Shown here: positions 39,701 through 48,546 of the stretch, piece by piece | How positions within the stretch are numbered: position 1 is the stretch's first letter | How the letters are laid out: every line of letters starts with the position of its first letter | Assembly: GCA_026874595.1 (NCBI GenBank) | Contig: CM049313.1 | Location: 15,187,508 to 15,251,507, forward strand | Source of the DNA: Sipunculus nudus | Lineage: Eukaryota > Annelida > Sipuncula > Golfingiida > Sipunculidae | Direction of reading: 5' to 3' | Length of the DNA stretch: 64,000 nucleotides | The notes under the pieces: model-generated | The model's input: the letters and a program-made list of their open reading frames with translations, nothing else | The model's database searches: none | Told to the model about the DNA's origin: nothing | Made by a program: the position numbers and the translations under genes

Positions 39701-39885
39701 GTTCTGTTGTTGGCTGGCGTCACACTGGCCATCACTGTCGTCAATGTGTTGTTGTTGGGGACACTTTCCCCGAGAGAACGTTCCTGGTTCTGTGCGCTGC
39801 ATACATGTGTCTCGAGAAAAATTAACGTACCAAACACAATAACAGATATGGAGATAATGTTGAGATGCGGCATTTTGAGGTCCAT
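7963..39885 (-). CDS. FAM174: FAM174-like (DUF1180) single-pass type I membrane protein, two coding exons
   Basis: Join complement(39885..39560) with complement(8101..7963): 326 + 139 nt = 155 codons including the TAG stop, so 154 aa. Seen: N-terminal hydrophobic signal peptide (about residues 10-31, likely cut after CSA), a Ser/Thr/Asn-rich stalk with sequons at N45, N60 and N63, a transmembrane helix at about residues 86-105 (LYVLIGVTVVIVLYF), then a basic stretch (RLRRLKSKTKKYGVL) and an acidic tail (RPLDADDDDEDM). This order, the LYVLIGVT core, KKYGVL and the acidic tail are the signature I know for FAM174/DUF1180 proteins; known members are of similar size. Family role is poorly defined; members are reported at the Golgi/endomembrane system. 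YGVL fits a Yxx-phi sorting signal (inference). The start has A at -3 and G at +4. The paralogue (A, B or C) cannot be assigned. Intron about 31.5 kb, full of transposons. Confidence 0.87.
8216..8569 (-). repeat. tRNA-derived SINE, family 1, full-length-like copy
   Basis: Minus-strand head reads like a tRNA: an A-box-like TAGTGGTGTAATGG near the 5' end (8569) and B-box-like GGTTTGCGTCC (8504-8514). The body and tail match a second copy at 33.1-33.3 kb plus 30.44-30.55 kb, including the AGTCTGATATCACTGACAAT stretch near the 3' end. Confidence 0.75.
9896..10103 (-). repeat. tRNA-derived SINE, family 2
   Basis: Minus strand: A-box-like TGGCACAGGGGCAGAACA followed by a strong B box GAGTTCAAATCTC (10036-10048), then a GC-richer body with CCCATGCCCAGGG. 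Unrelated in body to family 1. The 3' limit is uncertain, and the isolated tRNA-like part is too diverged to be a functional tRNA gene. Confidence 0.65.
11624..11653. repeat. (TA)n(CA)n microsatellite
   Basis: A short TA run passes directly into a CA run. Confidence 0.9.
13137..13525. repeat. Direct duplication, copy 1
   Basis: Shares AACATGAACCAGACCAATC, TTCACATGTATTCTTTTGTG and TAATGTTAAG..TATCAGCTG with 14790-15195 in the same order and spacing, with substitutions and indels. Could be two copies of an old dispersed element or a local duplication 1.65 kb apart. Confidence 0.75.
14790..15195. repeat. Direct duplication, copy 2
   Basis: Partner of 13137-13525. No inverted termini were seen at the borders, so the mechanism is open. 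Confidence 0.75.
15850..16836. mobile_element. Pogo-like (Tc1/mariner) non-autonomous element, 987 bp
   Basis: Perfect terminal inverted repeats CAGTGAAACTCCT / AGGAGTTTCACTG with TA on both sides, as expected for the TA target duplication. Subterminal CGGACAACTCA(G/C)TAA-type repeats recur near both ends. CAGTGAAACYYC termini are typical of pogo/Tigger relatives. No transposase frame remains. Confidence 0.8.
18180..18290. repeat. Dispersed ~105-bp repeat, copy 1
   Basis: AAGATCTATTGAGGGAGACT through GAAGGTTATATAAGTATTTC is repeated at about 23958-24062 in the same orientation with roughly ten differences. Confidence 0.8.
18514..19537 (-). mobile_element. Helentron-like element, copy B (3' part only)
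   Basis: Starts on the plus strand with ACAAGG, a perfect palindrome GACCCATGGGTC (18520-18531) and GCGCTCAGCTG, and stays alignable with copy A from 5198 to about 6205. It stops where copy C begins; the rest of the element is missing. Confidence 0.6.
19538..23477 (-). mobile_element. Helentron-like element, copy C, longer variant
   Basis: Palindrome GACCCATGGGTC at 19544-19555 followed by GCGCTCAGCTG. From about 21690 to 23477 it follows copy A (5940-7797) up to the GACGGAC-rich stretch and AGCTCAGATGAC, but lacks the last about 20 bp of the terminus. The 19.6-21.7 kb interior differs from copy A and includes extra partial units (about 20.0 and 21.2 kb) and a GA microsatellite. The second unit lacks about 77 bp relative to copy A. 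No coding capacity seen. Confidence 0.55.
20909..21063. repeat. (GA)n microsatellite passing into an impure purine tract
   Basis: About 50 bp of uninterrupted GA, then GAAA/GAGA-rich purine sequence. It explains the RE- and LS-rich spurious frames on both strands. Confidence 0.95.
23955..24062. repeat. Dispersed ~105-bp repeat, copy 2
   Basis: Partner of 18180-18290. The two copies bracket the Helentron-like block 18514-23477. Confidence 0.8.
25532..27805. mobile_element. GTATCCGCC element, copy 1 (interrupted, right end lost)
   Basis: Left terminus GTATCCGCCTAAAACAGAG matches copy 2 (31049). The body consists of tandem about 280-bp units, each with two GGTGGCGCCACC palindromes (25797-25808, about 27172, about 27319, and GTGGCGCCACC at about 27450). 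Interrupted by the 25835-27087 insertion. Homology runs to the CACATGTGACCCGAA stretch near 27800, where the right terminal repeat is absent. Confidence 0.7.
25835..27087. mobile_element. 1,253-bp TIR element inserted at a TA
   Basis: Compared with copy 2, which reads ...GAACTATACACATGC, copy 1 reads GAACTA-[insert]-TATACACATGC, so the insert is bounded by TA on both sides. Its ends are imperfect inverted repeats about 40 bp long: CTGTGGTTGTCTTC on the left against CTGTCATTGCCTTT on the right read in reverse, both leading into GCGG and AATT(T/C)(T/G)CG. No open frame of note. A Tc1/mariner-like origin is possible from the TA target. Confidence 0.75.
28668..29310. mobile_element. Degenerate pogo-like element, left end only
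   Basis: TA|CAGTGAAACCTGT at 28666-28680 followed by GTGGTCCTA, GGTGGTCTTA and GAGGTCTTA subterminal motifs, which recur at about 29250-29280. No right terminal repeat found. Interrupted by the hAT-like element at 28746-29204. Confidence 0.5.
28746..29204. mobile_element. hAT-like MITE, 459 bp, nested
   Basis: CAGGGCTGGGTAT on the left, ATACAGCCCTA on the right (TAGGGCTGTAT in reverse), ends typical of hAT. Imperfect 8-bp flanks CAAGACAG / CTGGACAG (6 of 8). Removing it restores a continuous GGTGGTCTTACAAGACAGGT-type sequence of the host element. Confidence 0.6.
30440..30554 (-). repeat. SINE family 1, second copy, 3' part
   Basis: Aligns with 8216-8325 (TAGTCTGATATCACTGACAA, CCTTCCTGGTC, TTTGGGCCTGTTC). 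Continues at 33085 after the 30555-33084 insertion. Confidence 0.75.
30669..30737. repeat. (TA)n microsatellite
   Basis: Almost pure TA run, interrupted once near 30686. Confidence 0.95.
30779..30975 (-). pseudogene. Unidentified coding-like fragment inside the TIR element
   Basis: After an AG preceded by a TA-rich tract, the minus strand stays open for about 63 codons with mixed composition unlike the surrounding repeats: RQDNALVATTLLQQERGQ ... LKRVKTATKQLQEMLQRI ... ending GHCVKFN and a stop. It predicts an amphipathic helix. I do not recognise the family. It could be a captured host exon, the tail of a lost transposase, or chance. Confidence 0.3.
31049..32778. mobile_element. GTATCCGCC element, copy 2, with 280-bp tandem units
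   Basis: Left end GTATCCGCCTAAATCAGAG; right end CTCTGTTTTGGCGGATAC (its inverse), present twice in tandem. The body has about five units: ACTGC.GAGA recurs at about 31243, 31522, 31801, 32081 and 32361. Seven exact GGTGGCGCCACC palindromes at 31591, 31721, 31870, 32001, 32150, 32281 and 32430 alternate at 130/149-bp spacing, so each unit is itself an old doublet. A GC-rich unique tail (about 32560-32730) precedes the right end. No protein coding supported. Confidence 0.75.
32821..32874. repeat. (TA)n-rich microsatellite
   Basis: TA/ATA-rich run ending in a pure TA stretch and followed by GAGAGA. Confidence 0.9.
33085..33337 (-). repeat. SINE family 1, second copy, 5' tRNA-like part
   Basis: Minus strand: A-box-like TGGCTTAATGG and B-box-like GGTTTGTGTCC (33275-33285), then the body shared with 8282-8569 (CTCCCTAGGGAGTATACAAC against the family-1 equivalent). 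Its 3' part lies at 30440-30554 across the insertion. Confidence 0.75.
33626..33800 (-). other. Candidate alternative first exon or internal promoter (weak)
   Basis: Minus strand: an ETS-like ACGGAAGT, a G/A-rich leader, several ATGs and a strong donor CTAG|GTAAGA at 33626/33625. CpG is more frequent than in the flanking intron. The longest open frame through it (no ATG of its own) ends in the same splice phase as FAM174 exon 1, so it could join exon 2. No cDNA; a one-in-three phase match is weak evidence. Confidence 0.25.
34815..36844. mobile_element. hAT-type non-autonomous element, 2,030 bp, with TAATAG arrays
   Basis: Termini CAGACATGGG / CCCATGTCTG flanked by a perfect 8-bp target duplication TTTCCAAG (34807-34814 and 36845-36852). 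Just inside both ends lie arrays of TAATAG on the same strand (about 34840-34970 and 36710-36835). An 8-bp duplication with short CA..TG ends is the hAT hallmark. The AT-rich interior has no transposase frame. Confidence 0.85.
37452..39037. mobile_element. hAT-type non-autonomous element, 1,586 bp, with TTTTAGGC subterminal repeats
   Basis: Termini CAGGGTTGG / CCAACCCTG flanked by a perfect 8-bp duplication ATTTTTAA (37444-37451 and 39038-39045). Both subterminal regions carry many copies of TTTTAGGCAG or its inverse GCCTAAAAC, likely transposase-binding-type repeats by analogy with hAT elements. No open transposase frame. It sits about 520 bp from FAM174 exon 1. Confidence 0.88.
39560..39885 (-). 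CDS. FAM174: FAM174-like exon 1: signal peptide, stalk and transmembrane segment
   Basis: Encodes the first 108 residues plus two bases of codon 109. The reading frame hits a stop just inside the intron (GTAAGT supplies TAA), which makes it look like a 109-aa ORF; the perfect donor AG|GTAAGT at 39560/39559 shows that the frame continues by splicing. The ATG at 39885 is preferred over the second Met (codon 5) because it has the better context and the full signal peptide. Confidence 0.87.
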
Positions 39886-40060
39886 GGTCGGTTACAGGTA
39901 ATAACAAACTGGCTTCCACGTTGTCTGACACATCTACGTCAACACTTGTGTTGATCCGTCATGGCCACGAGTAAAATATTACGCCTGTTTAAAATCTGAT
40001 CTCACCAGCAAGTGTTATCTGCGCACAAGGCGTTTAGCGCAATGAAATGGGACTACTAGG
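39886..40060 (-). promoter_or_regulatory. Probable 5' UTR and promoter of the FAM174-like gene
   Basis: The bases just upstream of the ATG are richer in GC and CpG than the surroundings and include TGACGTAG (CRE-like) and TGCGCA (NRF1-half-like). No TATA box at a useful distance. Called by position and composition only; the transcription start cannot be fixed. Confidence 0.25.
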
Positions 40061-43000
40061 CCCATCTATAAACTTTTACTGAAGAGCTTGTTTATTTGTA
40101 AAATGTTAGATATCTAAAACATATATGCTAAGAGTAAGACTATCATATTTTCGCTTTTATATAATAAAAATTGATGCTATATCAATAGAGTCCAATATCA
40201 TCGCACTAAAGTGAATTGTGCGTTTTTTTGCCGACTAAATTTAACCAGATTTTTGCATCATCAAAATAACATCAGACCTATACTGGAAATGTTTTCATGA
40301 CAAACGCATATATCAAATACAATGAAAAATGTATTCTCAAATTTCATGTCCTAGATTTATCTAAAATTTTCATTTTGTCATTTTCTATTATTTTCTTTCG
40401 TTTCATTATATTCCTATTCAATTTATCTGTATTTCTTTTTCCTATACAACAGAAAAAAGATATAAATTTGTAAGAATTGGCATTAAAAATGATGTATACC
40501 AGTTTATCATTCCTTTTGTCAAGATAATAACGATTCTAACGCTTTATCGATTCCAGAAGGTATAGTATGTGATTTTTTTTATAATTACTGTATAGTTATA
40601 GTGTAGTACTAACCTGTAGGGGTAGTGGAATAAGCATGAAAGAATTAGAAGAAGCAGTAGATGTAGTTCTTTTTGTAGTGGAATACGAATGTCTTTATAT
40701 TATAGGATTTTGTTGGATAATATAAAAAAAAATCAGTCCAAAATTTCATTTGAAAACTGAAAATAATGTTTCCACATTCCCTGTACATTGATGCGTAGGC
40801 CTATATTTTTGTGAGTGTGTGTGTGTGTGTGCGTGCGTTTGAGAGGGAGAGAGAGAGATGGGAAGGGGGAGGGTGAATTCATCCCAAATCCAAATCTTGG
40901 TTTTGTCGTGTGCTTGTGAATCCAGCTTATTTCAAATTGAAATCGACCATTATGACCCTTGCAGCTACAATGAAGTGAAATGTATCAGGAATCCAGGTGT
41001 GAAACAAACATCAGCGGAATCCCGTGACCGGGATGGTTGTGTCGGTGAACGACTTCAACCACCTGTGACACTGAAACTTACAAATTAAATAACTTGTTGA
41101 TTTCTGTCAAGTATTTGTGTGTACCCAGTAAACCAGAACTCACTTGATAGACTATGGTTCTATGGATTTGGTTGATACATGGCAGAGTCAAATGACCATA
41201 TTTGTCTTAACATGCATGGAAGGCTCATAAATAAACTTGTATTATTGCTTTATGAGCAATTAAATTAACCAGCCATGGAATTTTTGCATACATTTAAGCA
41301 AATTATCCTGAACTTATATTGATTAAATATTTTTTAACAAACTGTATCTATGTTCTATTTTATTATGACATGCCTATATTTAATGGATTATTTTATTTGA
41401 TTTGCATTATTCTTCAATTGCGATATTCTGAAATTTAATGGGAATGGTTGTTCATTCACAGACTATCACTGTAAATTGCAGCCTAATCTAATTAATGTAT
41501 ATAACCAATATAATGATAGTGTGTGTAGATCTGTTTTTGTGACAACAAGAATATTATAATGGCGTTTAATGTTTATTCTGTGCAATGATTGGGCCCACAT
41601 TTGTTTTTTATAAACTCCATGATAAATCACACTTTGTGTACTGTATATTTTGCAACAAAAGAACTTTAAGATATTTGGCCTTCCCTTTCATTACTGAACA
41701 ATTGGTGCAACAAACCGGGCAATTGTAAAACCATTTGAAGATCGTTAAGCCTTTGCTGCCACCTACCGGCTAAATATTAAACGATTTTAAGTTCGTCAAG
41801 CTGTTGCTTCCACCTTGCGGTTAAATGTTAAACGATTTTTATGATCGTCTGCCGAAGCTGGTCAATTTGGTGAGAATGGGGAAGTACTGTCATGAAAAAC
41901 ACCACCTGAAGGAAGTGATATATACAATGGAGAGAGAGAGAGGATATGCGCTCTTTGGCCTTCTTTGACCTGTCAGCCGGAATTAAGTGTTATTAGTATT
42001 ATTATTATTATTATTATTTTATTTCAGATAATCATACATTACATTATAATCATGTCAATAGTTACATAAAAAATATATAAAAATATAATATACTGATAAA
42101 AACATATAAAAATATAATATACTGATAAAAAACTATAATGCTTATAAGCTAATATCACAAAAATCATAGTTCACATATGTAAAACTAAAAGATATAAAAT
42201 CTAGTGCCACCTCTGTAATAAAAAAAAAGAATGATTAAACACGTCAAAGAACCAATAAGAGAATTGTAAGACATTTGTCATCTACTTTGCAAACTATTAA
42301 ATATGTTTTCTTACCCTGGTCTCACATGACTGTACATTTGCTTCGGTAAACATTCCACTGGCACTATATACAGTGTCTGGGCAAATTATGCAGGATTCGA
42401 AAAGCATTGTTATATGCTATTATATATTTCTGATACTCACTTGTTTTTAAAATCTAACTCAAAGGGCACACAGATACATATTACTACAGTGAACCCGGAA
42501 CAATTTGCTCTTAACTGCAGATGAACAAAAATGAAAAACTATCACAAGCATGTCACTTATTACATATAAGGCTCTTAGTTTGGCTAACCTATCATCATCA
42601 TCATCATTAGTGAGATGTTATTTATAATATACCCAAGGTACTTATATGATTGAGTAAGCACCTTGTAGAGATGCACACTCAAGGAACATACTAACATCTA
42701 ACTTGATGTCACTTCTATAGCCCCTTTTCTTGGTGTCAACAAACACGCCACTAATAATTGTAAAAAAAAAACATAATTACATGTCTCGATTGTGGTACAT
42801 ATACTAAATGGATAACAAACAATCCAACATAAATTACTCATAGGATTTGCCCAGTCTGGTAAGCTCTGGTTCTCAATTTCGCAAATTTAAAGGAATTTAT
42901 TTTAAACATCTTAATTGCAAGTAACCAACTATTCTCTGCCAGTTGTAAACAGTAGTTACACAGTTACAATACCAGTAACACAGTACATGTAATTGCAAGT

Positions 43001-44440
43001 GAATATTATATAGAATTTTACTTGCCGAATCACCCAGAATGTAATACGTCATTCATATGAGCTGTTAGAAAAAACATTAAAAAATATGAAAAATACATAA
43101 GGATTATAAAATGATGTAACGATAGACCAAATTTCGTTACTTCATGACAAAATAATCTATATAGGAGAGTGTGTTGTAGGAGTAGAAGTATGATAGCAAA
43201 ATCCTTTCATGCGGAAAAGTTGAAACTGAGCGCATACAGCTGATTGTCGATCAGCCAGACCCTAAAAAAGGGACTTATACAAAATGTTGGCTGTTGCTGT
43301 CAACACTTCTTTAAAAGCCGTTTGTTTATAGAAAATAACAATTGTTGGTATATATAGCAGTATGAGTAAAATCGCTTTCTAAGAGTATGAGATGGGTTTT
43401 AATTAAAAGAAATTGTAAATGTAAATAACATTTAAGTTTGCCGCAATTTGGTTTTATTCCAAATATTTATATATAATATCAGTAAATTTACAGCCATTTC
43501 TCTAAATATCAGTATTGCTGCAAAAGACCAGGTTACGATAGAAATCAGTTAAATAAGAAACCACCATGACCCTCACACTGCCATGCCGTACCCCTAGTGA
43601 CATCTGGTGGAAAGTATGCCAACCAATAACCAATGTCCTCCCGATATGAAATATTTTCTAAATTCTTATATCCGTCAGGTGACATATGAGTCTACGTTCA
43701 TGCTTTTATAATATGTCCGCGAATACACGGAATAATGAATCTTTATTTTACAATTTTGGCAATCCACAACACGTAACCTTTACTTAATTACACTTTAACT
43801 TACACTATTATGACAATTTTTATTTACTTAATTATCCTGGAATATCCAAATGTTAACATATTTCAGGTTTTGATTTTATAACGTTTGTGAAATGGAATTT
43901 GTATTTAATCAAATCACTAAATTCATAGGGACAAGAATTTAATTAGGAGCACATTTTGAAAGGTATCACTGTTCTTGCTATACCACTGGTACTGTAAACG
44001 AAAATCTGATTCCAGTGGGCCATGTTGGTTTTAACTTTGAAGGGCTTTCAATCAGATTTCCATGGTCTGTTTCCTTTTCTGCTCAGTCTGGCTCTGGGAT
44101 TTTGATTCTAGATATGTATTTGTCATTTTCCGGTATCAGGGGATCGAATGTTCAGTCATTAGGCCTATTCATGAAATATGAAGTCTGTGTTAAGCGAAAC
44201 GTAACGTGACATTTATCATCGTTTTGGGCGGTCGATTTTTCTTTTTATTCACTGTGTTTGTTGTGGCACATAAAGTCATGTAATTTAAAATCCGGCTACC
44301 CTATTTATGTATATACAAAGTGAGTCTTATCTCAATCATTTTAATGACTGTAAACCCTATGTTTTAGTATATATTGCCTAACATGCATTATTAATTCACT
44401 CATGAAGTGCACATTTGGTTAAACATCAGTGGCGGATCAA
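40061..44440. other. Upstream flank without a recognised gene
   Basis: AT-rich sequence with a short (GT)n at about 40814-40834, a two-copy 51-bp repeat (TAAATRTTAAACGATTTT at 41771 and 41822) and an (ATT)n run near 41990-42017. Small ORFs here lack any domain-like pattern. Confidence 0.55.
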
Positions 44441-44442
44441 AA

Positions 44443-44467
44443 AAGGGGGGGGGGGGGGGGGGGGGGC
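44443..44467. repeat. Poly(G) tract in a GGCGGATC-type repeat end
   Basis: CAGTGGCGGATCAAAAAAGG runs into more than 20 G, then GC-rich sequence. It looks like one terminus of a transposon; no partner terminus was found nearby. Confidence 0.5.
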
Positions 44468-45241
44468 GCCTGCGGCGCGCGCCCCCCGTCAGCTGTAACA
44501 TCTCCCGTTTTATTAAGATCTTTACCCATCTATTCGTAATCAATTTTAATTTGTCAGATTGACTTTTTATTGCGCAGCAATTAGATTATTATGTTTATTA
44601 CTTTCCAATTCATTAGTTGAAGATATTAATGAACAGTTCTGTGATTTACTCCATATCGAGATAGCTTCCAAATAAATACTAGTTTATTGAGAGAGGGAGT
44701 CTTTTCGTTATCACATTCTGCTCGGTCATAAAACCGAAGAATTCCTCCCCCTCCCCCCAACCTTGCATTCACTGTGAGTGAGGCACGGCATCCTCATCAG
44801 CCTGCAGAGCTCAGCTTGGGCTGGGATCGACCTTGAAAAATCTCTGTGCTGTGCTGTCTGAGTCCTGTGAACTGCCTGGACCAGAGAAGCCGGTAAAGTG
44901 CAAAGTTTGACATAAGACTTAAACATATTGTTAGGGAACCTAATATAAACAGATCACGTATGCGTGATGAACACAAATTTTGTAATGGAGATAAAAACAA
45001 ATCAGATTCTGTAACACTAGGCAGCGTAAAATGTCTAGGGGAATTAATTAAGAAGTTAGTGTTTTTTGTTAACAAATAACTATAATTAATTCTTAAAACA
45101 ACCCTAACATTACAATATCCTAAACAATACAATTATACAGTAAAAGAGCGGTTTAGCAACAAGTCAATACAATCACAGAGAAAAAAATGTATGTGCACAG
45201 TACCTGGATACAAACACCATCACAACGATAAGTCCTTTAAA

Positions 45242-45733
45242 TGTTAACTCTCGGAGAATTACAGTCCAGTGGAAAGTTCTTGCAACAACCCAGAAAGTAA
45301 ACTGAATCCAAATGCATAAAATCCAGGAGAAAGTCTTTGAAAATGTATAATTGCCGCATTCGTCGGATAAGGTCCTAGAATCTGACACACGCTTCTGCGT
45401 CCGCTGGAATCGTCTCTGCTCTCTCTGCCCTTCCATTCTAAAACACACCCCTTTATATACCTTCACACCCCAAGCCGAGAATTTTCCACTTCTCGAACAG
45501 TCTATAAGATCTTGCACAACACAGTCTACACAAGTTTCAGGAAAACAGCGCTGTGTATCTCCACTTACCAGGCTTATCACGTGACCCACGACCAAGCGTG
45601 AAAACCCAAGGCTAAACATGACAACGAGAGTTCAACCAGTACGGATTAAACATAGAATGTAATACGCGGCCAGACACGAGTGCCACAACAGGAGTTACGC
45701 CCGTGTCACATAATAAAAAGAGCACCTGAAACA
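45242..45733 (-). mobile_element. Solo-LTR-like repeat, copy 1 (492 bp)
   Basis: Minus strand begins TGTTTCAGGTGCTC and ends GAGAGTTAACA, with an internal TATA box (GTATATAAAGG, about 45450-45460), as expected of an LTR. No flanking gag/pol sequence and no clear short target duplication, so solo LTR is an inference. A second copy lies at 57159-57560. Confidence 0.5.
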
Positions 45734-46101
45734 ATATAAATTATTTTACCACGAGTACTACATTTAAAAGATGACATTTTGCATGTTATAAACATAGATG
45801 CGCATTTCACGATTGACATCCACATGGTATACGCACTATTGAATGTTTGCGCTATCCGGTTTATACCCTAATTTTGCATAAATATAAATATTAAAGCCGG
45901 CCACACGTTAACCATAACCCTCTGACGTTTAAATACATTATGCCAAAACTTGTAAGAGAATAGTACTTGAGGAACAGAAAATCCTCATAATCTTTTGTAA
46001 CAGATGCTTCAAAAAGTCCTCTTTACATTACAGATTTTAAAATTATCCCAATATGCATGGGAAAATATACCCTCCCCCATTTAAATATAATTAACTTAAG
46101 T

Positions 46102-46990
46102 TCACTCTATAGTTGTACGACGGATGTTCGCAATATATCCAGCTCGGGCCCGTCCGCTTTCTCTCCAAATAGTATGCCAAAGCAATGATTTCTTACGTTC
46201 TGGTTGTGCAGTCACACACCAGAATGGTTTATTTTTTCCTTTGGTAAATAAGTTGGAATTGCAACATTTTGAAGTTTGAAGCATGCATTGAAAAATATCG
46301 TTGCACATTCCCTCAATAAAATCACAGTGATATTTGTTTTTGCACGAAGGATTATTACAATAAATAGCGTCGGCTGGAATAGATTTGTTGCAATGTAAGC
46401 TGTTCAATGTAAGTATATAAATCAATTTATTATCATTCGTTGCCCTGTTCCAGCTTATACCTCCCATTCTATTGCTGTTGTGACATATATCTTCATCTGT
46501 ATGTGAAGATTTCATCATGATAATAACGATATGACTGGAGGTATTGTCAACATTAATTATGACTTTGGCCGTTACAAGTTTATCATAGATTATACGTGAA
46601 CATATAAAATGACCAATTACTGATACCGAACTACTGTCATAACGTTCATATGTAGTTTGACACCCAGCTTTGTCATGATCCCATACAAAATGTAATTATC
46701 TGCTGTATCAAAGGCATTCCAAAAATTCATTTTCGCCATCTCCAGCCCTGGTGTCACAAGGTAAATAACAACATATGAGTATGATATTAAAGGTTTCATC
46801 AACCTTAACAACTATAGCACAATTGCGAAAGTGATCTTACTGAATGGTTACACTGCTGCGCAATAGGATGGCCAAGCAACCCTTAGGCCTACCTAAATGT
46901 ATGTCCCAACTCGAATCCATGCCTGATACAGCAGTGTAACTATAATTTTCATCTATGGCTGGTGCTAAATTGTTCACTGCTTTAAACCGT
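46102..46990 (-). pseudogene. Degenerate LINE fragment: AP-endonuclease domain and linker
   Basis: In order along the minus strand: NYSYTAVSGMDSS ... LGRPKGCLAIL (46840-46960), then in another frame NIILICCYLPCDTR (about 46770), then a Cys-rich region (YCNNPSCKNKYHC) and SLLWHTIWRESGRARAG ... ANIRRTT (46102-46200). This order matches the APE endonuclease (GRPxGGxAIL, CVYLPCDT) and the endonuclease-RT linker (WHxIWxxxGRPRxG, RRxTR) of non-LTR retrotransposons. At least two frameshifts or stops break it, and no reverse transcriptase follows. Inactive. Confidence 0.65.
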
Positions 46991-47109
46991 TTTGAAACCG
47001 ATCTCCGGGTACGTTCCAATACGGTATGGTTTATTGACATCGAAAGGGATCCCTTACACGATGACTGCCAGTGTACGTCATTTCGGGCGCCGGGGCTCCC
47101 CAGGGGCAC

Positions 47110-47400
47110 GTGACATCTCTGATTTAGTTGTCCCTGGGGCCGCTTTCTGTGTCATGTACTTTTGAGTGGTCAGAAAAGCTCGGATGTTGGATGGCACCCA
47201 TGGCTTTTCAGACACGCACCGGCAAACTCACCAAATGGACAAGCTCCCCGAACATCTTAGTGTAAATAATGCTTTTCGGCGCCTTAATGACAAATCGTAT
47301 ATCATATGAACCCTGGCCACTCTATGTACTGGCCAGTTCAAGAGTTCTCCGCGTAGTGCAGCCAAATCATTGAAGTCACCACCGTGTAAGACTAATATTT
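47110..47400 (-). other. Coding-like block of unknown origin, adjoining the LINE fragment
   Basis: More balanced in base composition than its surroundings. The minus strand is open for about 55 codons (HGGDFNDLAALRGELLNW ... LRRRKALFTLRCSGSLSIW), then after a stop reads on as CVSEKPWVPSNIRAFLTTQ. GGDFND resembles the GDFN motif of LINE endonucleases but the neighbouring residues do not fit well. No start codon. A decayed repeat-encoded frame is the likeliest reading. Confidence 0.3.
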
Positions 47401-47942
47401 TAGCAATACTCCCTGATGGTATTTGAGATTGATTTCCTCCACTTTCAGATTATGAAAAAAAGTCTTTCAAAACACATGGAACATTGATTTATCATTTATC
47501 AAGTTCATTTGTACGAAAAACACACGATGATGGAAATAGATAAGAAATAAATTTTTGTAGATTTCATCAACGGAATATATTGGCAGTAAACACGTTTTGG
47601 AGTATATATGTACGTGTAATCCCGAATAAACGAGTCATGCCAGCTTGAACACCGTCAGAGGTTAAGAATACGACAGCTTTAGAAAATATGAAAGGCTTAA
47701 CATTTCGCGAATTTGTATTCAAGGGCAAGGGATTATCAATTTCAAGTGTTCCCATACGTAGTTCCAGGCCAATATAAAAGTAGAATTCACAGTGACACAC
47801 ACACACCTACACCCCCACTCACACACACAGAGGGAAATCGGTAAGGCTTCCACTATACTGAAAGCATTTCATGAGTGAACGAAACGTTTTAATGAAATGC
47901 CAAGTAAAAAATGATAATGCAATGATAAGATGTACTGCATGC

Positions 47943-48112
47943 TTAGGCCATAAAAAATAAAAGGTACGGTTCTCAGGCACCACCCGCATCAATTTTTAAC
48001 CCCCGCATCAAACATTTTTTTTATTTTCAACAGAAACTTACCAATTTTGAGCTGCAGCCGCTCGGACATTTCTTCCAAGAAGATAAAATCATACATTTTA
48101 TAAAGAATACAA
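47943..48112. mobile_element. AGGC/GGTATGGTTCTC element, partial copy (left arm)
   Basis: TTAGGCC..AATAAAAGGTACGGTT then CTCAGGCACCACC and CCCCGCATCAA, matching the left arms at 5035 and 48547 down to GAAGATAAAATCAT. No right terminus found. An exon-like stretch overlaps it (see 48043-48190). Confidence 0.6.
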
Positions 48113-48190
48113 GGGAAAACGGGTCTTCCTGCTAACACCGAATAAACAAACGCAGAGCCATTACCTCCTTGATGTAGCTTAAAATAATAT
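48043..48190 (-). other. Exon-like stretch with a perfect donor, partly inside the repeat (weak)
   Basis: Minus strand: acceptor-like TTTGTTGCCAG|G, an open frame of about 49 codons containing an ATG (MSERLQLKI) and the donor ATTG|GTAAGT. Part of it (CCGAGCGGCTG.AGCTCA) is conserved in the repeat copy at 48.66 kb, so it travels with the element. Protein not recognised. Confidence 0.2.
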
Positions 48191-48546
48191 CCTGGCAACA
48201 AACCAGAGACCGAGACCTATCTGAGAATTTACGAAAGAAAAACTTTGTTCACTGGTTTGGCGATAGCAGAACGCAAGAAAGCTCGCTCAGGACCGATCCC
48301 ATCCCATCAAACACCTGACGTATACCAGTCCGGTAATTTAATGACCTACGACCAATAACCATATGAGTCCAAAATATGACCGAACCAAGTTTTGATACTA
48401 CTACTTCAAATCATCTTTGAAAAAGTAATTTCCCCAGAAATTCTCATTTGCTTATATACAAGCTTCTATAATTTACTTTGATTCACATCTTTGCGACAAT
48501 CTGTGGATTTCGTGTCATTTCCTCGATACGGAAAAAAGTGTATAGC

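Noticed and set aside
45173-45619. 148-aa minus-strand frame
   Set aside because: Lies within the LTR-like repeat; no domain, and the second copy breaks it with a 101-bp deletion.
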